Shown: positions 34,867-44,334, numbered from the stretch's first letter. The stretch: 64,000 bases of DNA from UBA6263 sp049305865 (GCA_049305865.1 JBAQPP010000007.1:50711-114710); one strand, 5' to 3'. Translations and numbers: made by a program. Notes: generated by a model from the letters alone, not told the origin.

Positions 34867-36639
34867 TTATTTGTTTTTTGGTAAATTGACTTGTATATAT
34901 AGTTCATCTAATTGTTTTGTATCTACAATACTTGGAGCTCACATCATTACATCTTCTGCTTTACCAGATTTAGGGAAGGCATAACATTCACGAATATTCT
35001 CTTCATCTATCAATATCATCATAAACCTGTCAAATCATATAGCAAATCATCAATGTGGCGGAGGTCAATATTTGAAAGCTTCATACATAGCTCAAAATTT
35101 TTGTCTAATCTCTTTTTCTCACATGCCAACAGCTTGAAAAACTTTTAACAAAACTTCCGGGTCATGATTGCGGATAGATCAGGAAAGACATTCATATCAA
35201 TTCACCACTAAATCATATTGATTTGTTTCAAGTTCTAGAGGGTCTAATGTTTCTAGTGCTTTTGCTCATCATTTTATATATGAAAATGGATTGTGAGCAA
35301 ATTCTAATCATCAAGTTTTTTCATCTTTGTCGAACATTGGGAAATCTTCAATCCAAACAAAACTAAGATCATCTTTACTCACTAGATTATATTTATCTCT
35401 TATAGCTAACCTAACCTTATTCAATGCTCTAACTGCTATATCATATTCATCTCATATAAATAATAGAGTGTCTCATATATTTACATTGGCAATTGATTTT
35501 ATTGTTTCGAGTTCTTTCTCATTCAAAAACTTAACAACACTACTTTGTGGTCAATCTTCAGTATACGTAATATAAACAAGTCATTTTGCTTTTGCTTCTT
35601 GTGCCACTTTTGTAAATTCATCGACTTCTTTTCTTGAAATAATTTTATTTTCAATTTTAATGGCTTTTATTATTCATTTAGGATTGTTTGATATATCCTT
35701 AAAAACACTAAAATCTGAATTTTTGAATATGTCTGTCATATCTGTAAATTCCATACCAAATCTAAGATCGGGCTTATCTGTTCAATATCTATCGAAAGCA
35801 TCTACATATTTTATTTTAACAAAATCTGTTACAATCTTTTTGTGTGGTACTAAATGGGCAGTTATATCATTCATAAATCATTGAACAACATCATATACAT
35901 CTTGCTGTTCAACAAATGACATTTCACAATCTATTTGATAGAATTCACAACTATGCCTATCTGCCCTAGGATCCTCATCACGAAAACATGGAGCTATTTG
36001 AAAATATTTATCTATTCATCAAACCATAAGTAATTGTTTATATTGCTGTGGGGCCTGCGGAAGAGCATAAAATTTTCATGGATTTACTCTTGATGGAACA
36101 AGATAATCTCTAGCTCACTCTGGTGAAGATACTGTAAATATAGGAGTCTGTATATCTAAAAATCATTTGGTAAAAAACCAATCTCTTGTAAAACTTAACA
36201 TTTTGGTTCTGAACTCCAAATTTTTAAGAACTGGTTTCCTTCTAAGATCTAAGAATCTGTATTTAAATCTATTTTCTTCACTTGTATTTGGATTGTCTGT
36301 TATAGAGAAAGGCAATGTTTCACATTTTGATAAAATAGTTACTTCAGAAGGATGTATTTCTATCTCTCAAGTTGGCATATCTTTATTAGCTTGGTCAGAT
36401 GGCCTCAAATTAACGATTCATTTTACTTGTATTACATATTCTGTTTTTATGTTTTCTACTTGAGAAAAGAGATCTTTGTTGTTTGGATCAAATACGACCT
36501 GAGTTAATCAGTATCTATCTCTTAAATCTATGAACAACATTCATCATAAATTTCTAGATTTATTTACCCATCATGATATAATGACATCATTTCAACTATT
36601 TTTTGCTGTAAGCTCTCAGCAAGTATGCGTACGTAACAT
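34867..36639 (-). CDS. aspS: aspartyl-tRNA synthetase
   Basis: 590 residues, bacterial-type length. MLRTHTCGELTAKNSGNDVI and ISGWVNKSRNLGGMLFIDLR are the OB-fold anticodon-binding domain. The catalytic core and inserted GAD domain follow, with DKPDLRFG, GFDRFMMIL as motif 3 and DVMMGAPS at the end. It charges tRNA(Asp). With gatA also in the window (62818-64000), it may be non-discriminating and also make Asp-tRNA(Asn) for transamidation (inference). Confidence 0.97.
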
Positions 36640-36725
36640 TATCAAAAATTTTTATATAAATAAACGTTTATTGTTTTTAATCATTAAATAATTCTAATCT
36701 TTAATCAAGTAATTTGCTGAAATTT

Positions 36726-36869
36726 CTACTCTAAATTTGAATATAGTTCATCTTCATATTTTTTTTCTTGTATTTCTTCGAAATCTCTTTTGTCTTTAGA
36801 TTCATTATTTTCAAATGAGAAAATATTATCAATTCAGATTAGATTATCATTATCTCCAAAATTTCTCAT
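36726..36869 (-). CDS. small acidic hypothetical protein
   Basis: 47 residues, rich in Glu, Asp and Asn with no membrane segment (RNFGDNDNLIGIDNIF at the start; EEIQEKKYEDELYSNLE at the end). It uses one UGA. It sits in the same direction between HIT and aspS, with a 17-base gap upstream, and its ATG is in good operon position. No family recognised. It may be a real small protein or chance reading frame. Confidence 0.5.
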
Positions 36870-36886
36870 CTAATTTTTTTAAAAAA

Positions 36887-37342
36887 TTAAATATTATTTA
36901 AGATTTCATCAGCTACTTTTTGAAGTTGATCAGGGTTGGCTTTGGGTCAAAGTTGTGTACTAACATATCATTCATATTGATCAAAGTAAACTTCTTGTTT
37001 TGCTCGATATGCTTTCCATTCTGGTCATACTCAATGCAATGGATAGAGTTTTGTATGAAGATGATCGATTCACATACCCTCCATAACCATAGCTACTCTA
37101 TTTACCTTTAATCACTTTTTAAGTATATTTGCGACTATTTGGATGGCTACCAGATACTTGGTATAAAATTCTTTGTCATTTATATCAAATAAATCTGAAT
37201 CATAATGATTTTTGGGCATGACTAATGTCATTCATTTTGTATTGGGGAATACGTCTAATATTGCTATGAAATCACCATCTTCCCATATTTTTACTGATGG
37301 TATTTCTCAAGAAATAATCTTACAAAACAAACAATCTGACAT
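36887..37342 (-). CDS. HIT-family nucleotide hydrolase/transferase
   Basis: 151 residues. SDCLFCKIISGEIPSVKIGE is the HIT N-terminus with the zinc-type CxxC. AILDVFPNTKGMTLVMPKNH follows. The histidine triad appears as DHLHTKLYPLHG, with the usual H-x-H-x-H altered to H-x-H at DHLH and H at LH, so spacing is stretched. These enzymes hydrolyse dinucleotide or aminoacyl-adenylate products. A terminator at 37409-37435 separates it from the RNA region upstream. Confidence 0.9.
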
Positions 37343-37403
37343 GGCGAAATTTTTAGATTATAAATTATAAATTACTTCTATGGTTTTGTATTTATTTTGC
37401 AAT

Positions 37404-37440
37404 AAAAAAAGACTCCCTAATAAATAGAGAGTCAGATTTT
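37404..37440 (-). terminator. intrinsic terminator, minus-strand reading
   Basis: Stem GACTC-x-CTA (37411-37419) with TAG-x-GAGTC (37425-37433) and one mismatch. On the minus strand it is followed by T7. On the plus strand a shorter T run follows, so it may work in both directions. Probably ends transcripts from the RNA region before HIT. Confidence 0.75.
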
Positions 37441-37478
37441 TGCGGTGTTTTAGGTATAGGTGTTTTTAATGTTATTAA

Positions 37479-37560
37479 GATATAAAAACTTTTAGTTAAA
37501 AGATCTTTTACATAAATAAATTTTAGGATATAAAAGCTTTTAGGTAAAAGGATTTACATA
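37479..37560. repeat. two imperfect direct repeats of about 35 bp
   Basis: Copies at 37479-37514 and 37527-37560 both read GATATAAAA-CTTTTAG-TAAAAG-A-TT-TACATA with small changes. Each copy contains AAAACTTTTAGTTAAAAGATCTTTT-type self-complementary blocks. They could bind a regulator of the neighbouring gene or be remnants of a duplicated RNA leader. I see no coding function. Confidence 0.5.
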
Positions 37561-37599
37561 GAATTTTAATTAGGAGATAAAAAAATGCTTACAAAAAAA

Positions 37600-37719
37600 G
37601 GAAGAGGTAAACGTTGTAATACTGGTGCCAAAACCTAACCGGTAGTGAACTTGTAATCCTTTGGAGTGGATTACCAGGTGAATTGAAGACAATTCGTACA
37701 AAGTTTGAGACCTTCTTCC
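37600..37719 (-). ncRNA. candidate structured RNA B, about 120 nt
   Basis: Five nested, compatible helices: P1 37600-37608/37710-37719 (one bulge), P2 37609-37618/37697-37706 (9 of 10 paired), and three hairpins inside P2: 37620-37625/37639-37644, 37653-37659/37668-37674 (7 bp perfect) and 37680-37685/37690-37695 (6 bp, 4-base loop). Read on the minus strand it begins GGAAGAAGGTC and ends with a run of seven T (37593-37599), like a terminated small RNA. A perfect promoter lies upstream at 37808-37835. Not recognisable as 5S, SRP, RNase P, tmRNA or a known riboswitch. Confidence 0.6.
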
Positions 37720-37807
37720 TATAATATATGCTAATTAAAAATTTTAAATGCTGAATTCTAAATTTTAAATCATTAGTATATTTTATTGAGAGAAGATTGT
37801 TGTCTAT

Positions 37808-37835
37808 ATTATAATCCTAGATTTAAATTTGTCAA
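37808..37835 (-). promoter_or_regulatory. consensus promoter upstream of RNA B
   Basis: Minus strand: TTGACA (37835-37830), 16-base spacer, TATAAT (37813-37808). Perfect hexamers with no protein gene downstream before 37342, so it should drive a non-coding transcript or a long leader for HIT/aspS. An additional TATTAT lies right before the RNA B body at 37719. Confidence 0.75.
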
Positions 37836-37851
37836 TAGTATTTATAAGATC

Positions 37852-38210
37852 GGAAGAAAACCATTAAAATAGATTATTAATATATCTTTTAACCAAACCA
37901 AGTGATAAATTTTGTATTACTTGGAATATCAGTGACATTATCTAGCCTAAAGGATGTTTGATATCGGCTTTTAAATATATTTGCTAGAGAACTAAACAAA
38001 AGGGTGTAAGTAGAACAAATTTCACTACATAAATTTACTAGATTTGATGCCGTTAGATTTTAAATTGCTAGGCTTGTTTTGTGTTTATGTTTTTGTGGCA
38101 TCTAGAAACGTACAAACTAATGAATCTGATCTATTGTAATCCTAATGATGTAAACCAGCATAGTTATCGATAAACGATAATGATAAGCTATAAAATAATG
38201 ACCTTCTTCC
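37852..38210 (-). ncRNA. candidate structured RNA A, about 359 nt
   Basis: The two ends form a 14-bp helix with three G-U pairs: 38197-38210 with 37852-37865. Internal hairpins include 37898-37907/37915-37924 (10 bp, one G-U), 37941-37946/37983-37988 and 38046-38051/38097-38102. On the minus strand it starts GGAAGAAGGTCATT, sharing the first 11 bases and the preceding ATATTATA with RNA B. A promoter with TTGACA precedes it. Size is near those of RNase P RNA or tmRNA, but the universal motifs of both are absent. Unknown family. Confidence 0.55.
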
Positions 38211-38211
38211 T

Positions 38212-38239
38212 ATAATATCAATCAACCTTGAGCTGTCAA
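38212..38239 (-). promoter_or_regulatory. promoter directly in front of RNA A
   Basis: Minus strand: TTGACA (38239-38234), 16-base spacer, TATTAT (38217-38212). The predicted start falls inside the GGAAGAAGG block, so the mature 5' end may be a few bases within the P1 helix drawn above. Confidence 0.7.
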
Positions 38240-38385
38240 ATGTTATGGGAGAAAGGTTAGTAGAATGATTATAGTCGAGCAGATATAAATTGTCAAATTT
38301 TAATAGACTTTTTTTAAAATAAGTTGAAAGTCGCAAGAAATTAGTTATTGCTATACTAGATTTTAAATTTTTAATTATATTTATT

Positions 38386-39810
38386 ATGACGTTTAGTTTG
38401 GATAATATTGTTGCACGAGCAAAAAGAAGATGATTTGCCTATCCTGGTAGTGATATTTATGGATGATTGGCAAATGCTCGAGATTTGGGACCCTACGGTG
38501 TAGAAATCAAAAGAAATATCGAAGAAAATCGATGGAAATTTTTTGTACAAAAAAGAGATGATATAATCTGACTAGATTCTCAGATACTGATGAATCCCAA
38601 GGTACGAGAAGCATCAGGTCATGTATGATGATTTTCAGATCCTTTGATAGATTGTAAGAAGTGTAAAAGCAGATTGAGAGCAGATCAGTTAATCGAAGAA
38701 TATATAGAAAAAAATAAGATAACATTGGAACAAATAAAAGAAAAAATAGGTATGGGGAATATAGCAATATGATCTTGGAGTTTTCAGCAACAAACAGAAT
38801 TTATAAATCAGTTTAAATTAAAGTGCCCTAAGTGTTGATCTTTTGATTGGACAGAGCCTAAGCAGTTTAATCTAATGTTTAAAACCGAACAAGGGACTAT
38901 TGAATGAGAGTGAATAGATATTTATCTTAGACCTGAGACTGCACAAGGGATATTTGTAAATTTTAAAAACATACTGGATACGACTAGATCTAGGATACCA
39001 TTTGGTATTGCTCAGATTTGAAAAGCTTTTAGAAATGAAATCACTCCAGGAAATTTTATGTTTAGAGTAAGGGAATTTTACCAGATGGAGATAGAATATT
39101 TTGTGGAAAATAATGAAGAAATAGGATTGAAAGCTTTTGAAGATTGGAAAAAACAAAGTAAAGAACGGTGGATAAATGAAATATGAATAAAGGAGCAGAA
39201 ACTCAGATTTAGAGATCACGATAAGGATGAATTGTCATTTTATAGCAAATGAACTTGTGACGTAGAATACAAATTCCCACGATGATGGGGAGAATTGCAA
39301 TGAATAGCATATAGAACCGACTACGATCTCAATCAACATATGAAATTTAGCTGAAAAGATCTACAATATTCTGATCCACAATCATGAAAAAGATATGTAC
39401 CACATTGTATAGAACCTAGTCGATGATTGACTAGAGCAATACTTACAGCTATGATAGATGCCTATGATGAAGAGAAATATAGTGATTGAAATTGAAACGA
39501 ACAGACAAGAGTAGTTGCTAGATTTCACAAAAATATTGCACCAATAAAATTTGCCGTAATTCCACTTGTAAAAAAAGATCAAGAACAAATAAATATGGCA
39601 AAAGATATATATAAAAGATTGAGTCAGGATTATATGTGTGAATTTGATGATAGTTGAAATATCTGAAAATGTTATCGTAGACAAGATGAAATATGAACGC
39701 CGTACTGCATCACTATAGATAATCAAAGTATACAGGATGGAACTGTAACCATAAGAGATAGAGATAGTATGAAACAATGGAGGATAAAAGCTGACGAAAT
39801 TAGGTTCTAA
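38386..39810 (+). CDS. glyS: glycyl-tRNA synthetase (single-chain class II)
   Basis: 474 residues, the dimeric archaeal/eukaryal-like and Gram-positive GlyRS type. SLDNIVARAKRRGFAYPGSD and DLGPYGVEIKRNI open the class II core. CKKC and CPKC pairs sit in the zinc-like insertion. YLRPETAQGIFVNFKN (motif 2 region), REFYQMEIEYFV and SRGLTRAIL (motif 3) follow. The anticodon-binding domain ends the protein. In this genome the enzyme must also charge a tRNA(Gly) reading UGA. Such a tRNA is not in the window. It is divergent from the RNA A/B region. Confidence 0.97.
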
Positions 39811-39889
39811 ATTATAAAATCTCATTTATGCATTTATGTGAAGTAAATTGATTGAATAACAAATGCTTTAATATACTGATAATTCTGTG

Positions 39890-40441
39890 ATGAAAAAAGT
39901 TTATATTGCTAAACGTATCCCGAAACAAACTCGTTCTGAATTTATTCTAGATGTAAAAAAAGAAATGAGTTCAAAAGAAGTTTTTGAACTATATGTAAAC
40001 AAAATCGAAATTCTCGAGAAATATATATATAATGGGCCATGGGTTTTAAGACCTCCTTTAGCTGAAGATGTATTTGTCTTAAATAATATGCCATCAAAAT
40101 TAACTACTTCTGATATATGGAATATGGTAAAAGAAAAAATTACATCTAGCGATATTTTTATTGGAATCATAACTAATAAAGCTTATGGTACCATTGCTGA
40201 AGCTGGTTATGCATGTAAATGTAAAAATATTGCTGTTTATATTCTTCCAGAAGTTGGTCTTTCAGATGAAGAAATACAAGATCTTTGGCTTATTTTTCAA
40301 ATAGCTAGAGAAACAAAACATCTATGGAATGATGAAGATATTAAAATGTTGGATATTTTTTCTGATTTTAATATTCATTCTGTAGAACAATATGAATCAT
40401 ATGTGTCAGATATTACTCCAAATTTTATGAAAAAACAATAA
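39890..40441 (+). CDS. nucleoside 2-deoxyribosyltransferase-like protein without UGA codons
   Basis: 183 residues. SSDIFIGIITNKAYGTIAEA then GYACKCKNIAVYIL match the family's D-...-G-T-x-x-E-x-G-x-A core, with Glu as likely nucleophile. These enzymes swap or hydrolyse nucleobases, and relatives occur in phage-defence and toxin systems. All five glycines are GGN, unlike neighbouring genes. An in-frame GTG is one codon upstream at 39887. A -10 TATACT at 39872-39877 puts the predicted start within about 10 bases of the ATG. Likely transferred from a standard-code organism (inference). Confidence 0.8.
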   Translation: MKKVYIAKRIPKQTRSEFILDVKKEMSSKEVFELYVNKIEILEKYIYNGPWVLRPPLAEDVFVLNNMPSKLTTSDIWNMVKEKITSSDIFIGIITNKAYGTIAEAGYACKCKNIAVYILPEVGLSDEEIQDLWLIFQIARETKHLWNDEDIKMLDIFSDFNIHSVEQYESYVSDITPNFMKKQ

Positions 40442-40531
40442 TCTTATATTAGTTTGAATAAATTTATTTGAAAAAACGTGCGTTAAAAATATATTGATTA
40501 TATGATAAAATTTAGTTTTAAAGTTATATCA

Positions 40532-41185
40532 ATGAAAGAAATATTAAAATTTCTTGAAGATCTAGAAGTAAATAATAACCGTGAATGGTTTGATATACAT
40601 AGAGAAGAATATCAAAAAATTAGAAAAAAAGTTTTGGAATTGGCAGATAGACTGATAAAAGAAATTTCGAAGTTTTATGATCTATGAGATGAAATAAGAC
40701 CAAACGACTGTATTTTTCGTATCAATAGAGATACAAGATTTTCAAAAGATAAAACGCCATACAAAATAAACTTTTGAATAGAAATTACACCAAATTGAAA
40801 GAGAGGCTGACTACCCTGCTTTTATCTACATATACAGCCAGGCAATAACTCATTTATAGCATGAGGATTGTATATGCCAGATTCTCAGACTACTGGCGCG
40901 ATAAGAGAATGAATAGATAAAAAATGAAAAGATTTGAAAAAATTAATAGATAAAATTTTAAAATTAGAATCTTTTTATCTTTATGAAGATGCCGTTAAAA
41001 CAGCACCAAGATGATATAAAAAAGATAATCCTAATATTAAATTATTAAAACTAAAACATCGGATAGTTGAAAGACCAGTAAGTGATAAAGAACTTCTAGG
41101 AAAAGAATTTGAAAAGGTATTGGTAAAAGATTTTAAGAAGATGGCACCGTTTGTGGGATGGTTGCAATTAGCTCTTAGCACTTAG
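40532..41185 (+). CDS. DUF2461 family protein
   Basis: 217 residues. MKEILKFLEDLEVNNNREWF is the standard family start, which is why ATG 40532 was preferred to the in-frame ATG 40502. IFRINRDTRFSKDKTPYKIN, then GIEITPNGKRGGLPCFYLH and IAGGLYMPD are the hallmark motifs of DUF2461 (TIGR02453). Role unknown; the conserved Arg/Lys-rich pocket suggests a phosphate- or nucleic-acid-related function. Precedes smpB by 44 bases. Confidence 0.93.
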
Positions 41186-41229
41186 ATCTTAGTCTTTAGT
41201 GCTATCGTTTTAACGTTTTAGCGTTTTAT

Positions 41230-41691
41230 ATGAAAGTAATCACAAAGAATAGATATGCTTACCATGATTATAGTTTCGACAAAGAATATGATGTCGGAAT
41301 AATTTTGAAGTGACATGAAGTAAAATCGATTAAATGAAGTCATGTGAATATAAAAGACTCAATAATAAGGATGGATAATAAAGAACTATGGATAGTAAAT
41401 ATGGATGTACCATTGTATGAAAAAACTTCTCTCTCTCAGATATGATGATATGTAGCGAAATGAAAGAGAAAATTATTGATTACAAAAAAAGAACTAGCAA
41501 AGGTGTCTGCAATGCTAGATAAATCTTGAAATACTGCTATACCACTTGAGGTATATCTAGATAAAAGATGACTAGTAAAGTTAAAAATATGAATATGAAA
41601 ACTGATGAGAAAGATTGAAAAAAAGCAGATATTAAAAGAAAAAGATATTAAGAAACAGATGGATAGGGATATAAAAAATTTAAGATCTTAG
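41230..41691 (+). CDS. smpB: tmRNA-binding protein SmpB
   Basis: 153 residues, usual size. KNRYAYHDYSFDKEYDVGII, LKGHEVKSIKGSHVNIKDSI, SQIGGYVAKGKRKLLITKKE and PLEVYLDKRGLVKLKIGIGK are the SmpB oligonucleotide-binding barrel motifs. The basic C-terminal tail (KEKDIKKQMDRDIKNLRS) is complete. It rescues stalled ribosomes together with tmRNA, which must exist elsewhere or be unrecognised. Nine of its ten glycines are UGA. Confidence 0.97.
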
Positions 41692-41720
41692 TACTTAGCT
41701 AGTAGCTAAATGACAAAGAG

Positions 41721-42878
41721 TTATCTGAAAAATATTTTTTTATAGATCATCTCCATTGCCAATTTTATACTATTGGAATTTTTTTGTCATTTACCCAAAC
41801 TATAATCTGTATAATGTATATTAACTGGGACTTCTTCATATTTCATTTTGTATTTTTTGATCTGTTCATTTAATTCATTGGCATAATGCATACCATCTGC
41901 TGTTAAATTTATTTTTCTAAGTGCTGGCAGATTGATTACCCTATATCAGTTATGTGGGTCTGAAACTTTTGTTCAATAAAAAATTCTTGTAACGATTTTT
42001 GAAATAAAAAGTATTATTCTTCTAGCTCTTGGTATATCATTTGCTTTACCTCAATAAACAAATCTAGATCATATATAGATATCATTTGGTCTATTTTTGC
42101 CTTTTGTAATATCTTGTTTTCTATCTATTAAATGAGATATTCTAACATCTTCGTTTCTTATCCTATCGATAAAAGTTTCCATATCTTTGATATCCATCTG
42201 TCAATCTGAGTCATATCAGACAAATCGTTGTATCTGTAATTCTTCTCAATATTTTTTTATAAAATTATATCAAGTCTGATTGGCCGCACCACCTCCTCTA
42301 TTGGTAATATGAGAAAGAATAATAAATAATTTATCTGGATACTGAGCTTTCTTGGATTCTAAAATATCCAAAGTATTATCTTGAGATCAATCGTTTATAA
42401 AAACAACCTTGCGAAATCATGCTCAAAATATTTCATCGATAACAGCTCAAACTTTTTCTCATTCATTATAAACTCTAATATTGAAAATGAAATTATCTTT
42501 GTAGTCAGTATTTTTAAAATTTTTTATATTATCTTTTGATTTATTATATCATTCATAGATTGCTTGTCGAGAAATAAGCCTTGTTAATTGGTATTTGTCT
42601 TTTGTGTGATTATTTAATAAATTAATATAGAAATAAAACAGAACTATCAATGCTATGTAGACTAGTACATCGGCTCATCTAGCTATACCGAATATCTTTC
42701 AGAATTGATTAAGTAGATTTTGGTTAAGAGCAGATATAATAACAAAAATAGATCATCAGAAAAAAACTATCATATGTAAAATATTCATCTTTTTACGTTT
42801 ATAGAGATCTATTCAGAAAAGTATAAATACAACCGCCGATACTATCAATATAAACTGTAATAAAGATATTCAATACAT
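41721..42878 (-). CDS. DUF2304 membrane domain fused to GT2 glycosyltransferase
   Basis: 385 residues. Residues 1-105 hold three membrane helices with LNQNLLNQFGKIFGIARGAD, the DUF2304 signature. From about 130 there is a GT2 domain: NIRVYNEGEKVGAVIDEIF, VVFINDGSQDNTLDIL, RFVGYDSDGQMDIKD (metal-binding DxD) and DPHNGYRVINLPAL. DUF2304 and GT2 are often adjacent genes. Here they are one chain. It probably adds a sugar to a polyprenyl carrier. It follows galE by 46 bases, which could supply UDP-galactose. Confidence 0.93.
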
Positions 42879-42924
42879 AAATAGTAATTTTAAAAAATTA
42901 AAAAACTATAAATTTTTGATTAAG

Positions 42925-44043
42925 TTATTTTTTTGGTTTGGATTTTGAAGTCTGTTTGGGTTTAGAATGAGGCTTATTATCTAGAGTAACAACAGGAATA
43001 TCTTGATTATTTACAAATTTCCGTCAATCTTCAATGGACTGAAAAATAGATCTAGTAGCTTCCCATCACAAAATCTGTTTTGCTTTGAGTGGATTGGCTA
43101 TAGAAATATCAATATCTCAAGGTCTTCTAGGTGACATTTCATATTCTATTTTCTTTTCTGTAATCTTTTCTGCAATTTCTATAATTTCCTTTACACTCTG
43201 TCCATGTCATGTTCATATATTAAAAATATCGTATAATCAAACTTGATTCTCTGCCATGGTTTGAAATTGAATATAATCTAATATGTGTTTATAAGAGGCC
43301 AAATGAGCCTCAGCTACATCCATTACATGTATATAATCTCTTACTCAAGTGCCGTCGTCTGTCTTATAATCATTTCACCATACATTCAATTTTCATATTT
43401 CTCATTTTGCAACCTTGTAAACAAATGGGACTAGATTACTCGGAATTCATTTGGGGGTTTCTCATATCAATCAAGAAGAATGTGCTCATATAGGATTAAA
43501 ATATCTAAGTATAACTGAGTTGAAGTTTTTATAAGAGGACATATCTTTGAGTAAATATTCCATCATAAGTTTGGTAGTACCATAAGGGTTATTGGTATTT
43601 AGACGATCGTTTTCTGAAAATGGTGGTATAAGCTTAAGCGCATCATAAACAGTAGCACTAGAAGAAAAAACCATATTCTTGATATTATAATTTAACATTA
43701 CTTTGAGTAGATTTGTCGTACCCTGTATATTGTTATCATAATATAAAAAAGGATCCTGACATGATTCTCAAACTGCTTTTTTGGCAGCGAAATGTATCAC
43801 TCAATCTATATCAGAATTTTCTTCAAATATTTTTTCTAAAGAATTTAAATTTCTAATATCTGCTTCGTAAAATTTGGGTTTGTATCATATAAGTTGTGCA
43901 ATTGCATCTAGAACTCAAATATGACTATTAGATAGATTATCTACTATAACCAAATCATATCAAGCCTGACCAAATACAACAGCTGTATGCGATCATATAT
44001 AACCAAGTCATCATGTAATCAAAATCTTATGAGAATTTTCCAT
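42925..44043 (-). CDS. galE: UDP-glucose 4-epimerase
   Basis: 372 residues. HKILITGGLGYIGSHTAVVF is the NAD-binding Rossmann motif, with three of its glycines UGA-coded. MVFSSSATVYD and NPYGTTKLMMEYLL supply the catalytic Ser/Thr and Y-x-x-x-K. LRYFNPIGAHSSG and FNIGTGHGQSV are family signatures. A Lys-rich tail (about 25 residues, HSKPKQTSKSKPKK) extends the C-terminus beyond the usual end. It interconverts UDP-glucose and UDP-galactose for the glycan genes. Promoter at 44074-44101. Confidence 0.97.
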
Positions 44044-44073
44044 CTTATTCAAAAAGTTTTAAATCGGTGTGTG

Positions 44074-44101
44074 ATTATACTTACTTGAATAGCGAAATCA
44101 A
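44074..44101 (-). promoter_or_regulatory. promoter of galE
   Basis: Minus strand: TTGATT (44101-44096), 16-base spacer, TATAAT (44079-44074), 31 bases upstream of ATG 44043. Confidence 0.65.
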
Positions 44102-44134
44102 TTAAAGAATACTTGACATTTTATAAAGAATATA

Positions 44135-44162
44135 TTGATTTTGAAAGTAAAAAAGTTATATG
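44135..44162 (+). promoter_or_regulatory. candidate promoter of the small membrane protein gene
   Basis: TTGATT (44135-44140), 16-base spacer, TATATG (44157-44162), 28 bases before ATG 44191. A TTGACA at 44113-44118 has no -10 at proper distance. Confidence 0.4.
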
Positions 44163-44190
44163 GTTTGAGGTTAAAAAAACAAAAAACGAT

Positions 44191-44334
44191 ATGAAAAACG
44201 ACAAAACAGAACCCTGGAATAACCAAAACGCTCCTATGTCTAAAAATGGCGCCAAATGGGCATTGATAATAAGTGTAGGACTTGTAGCTTTGGTCTTCAT
44301 CGGAATGATGATATTTGCTGCTTTCAGCAAATAA
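44191..44334 (+). CDS. small single-span membrane protein
   Basis: 47 residues. A hydrophilic N-terminus with NNQNAPMSKNGAK is followed by one helix ALIISVGLVALVFIGMMIFA and a short end. All three glycines are GGN, but the sample is small. ATG 44191 chosen because the frame upstream has only TTG (44113). A terminator follows within 30 bases, so this is a self-standing transcription unit. No family recognised. Confidence 0.65.
   Translation: MKNDKTEPWNNQNAPMSKNGAKWALIISVGLVALVFIGMMIFAAFSK

Larger units (their letters stand above)
37343..38385. other. 1.04-kb region without protein genes
   Basis: No frame of useful length in either direction. It holds, from left to right: a bidirectional-looking terminator (37409-37440), two direct repeats (37479-37560), candidate RNA B (37600-37719), a promoter (37808-37835), candidate RNA A (37852-38210) and a promoter (38212-38239). 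It separates minus-strand HIT/aspS from plus-strand glyS, so divergent promoters are also expected here. Confidence 0.8.

Noticed and set aside
37585..37638. 17-codon reading frame with GGAG and ATG (MLTKKGRGKRCNTGAKT)
   Set aside because: Has a good Shine-Dalgarno, but lies over the 3' end of RNA B, whose helices and promoter are on the opposite strand; too short to support.
37600..37719. 5S rRNA because of 120-nt length
   Set aside because: Three hairpins inside one stalk and no CCGAAC-type loop B/C sequences; architecture differs from 5S.
37852..38210. RNase P RNA or tmRNA
   Set aside because: No GAGGAAAGUC-type P4 strand, no tRNA-like domain, T-loop or CCA end on either strand.
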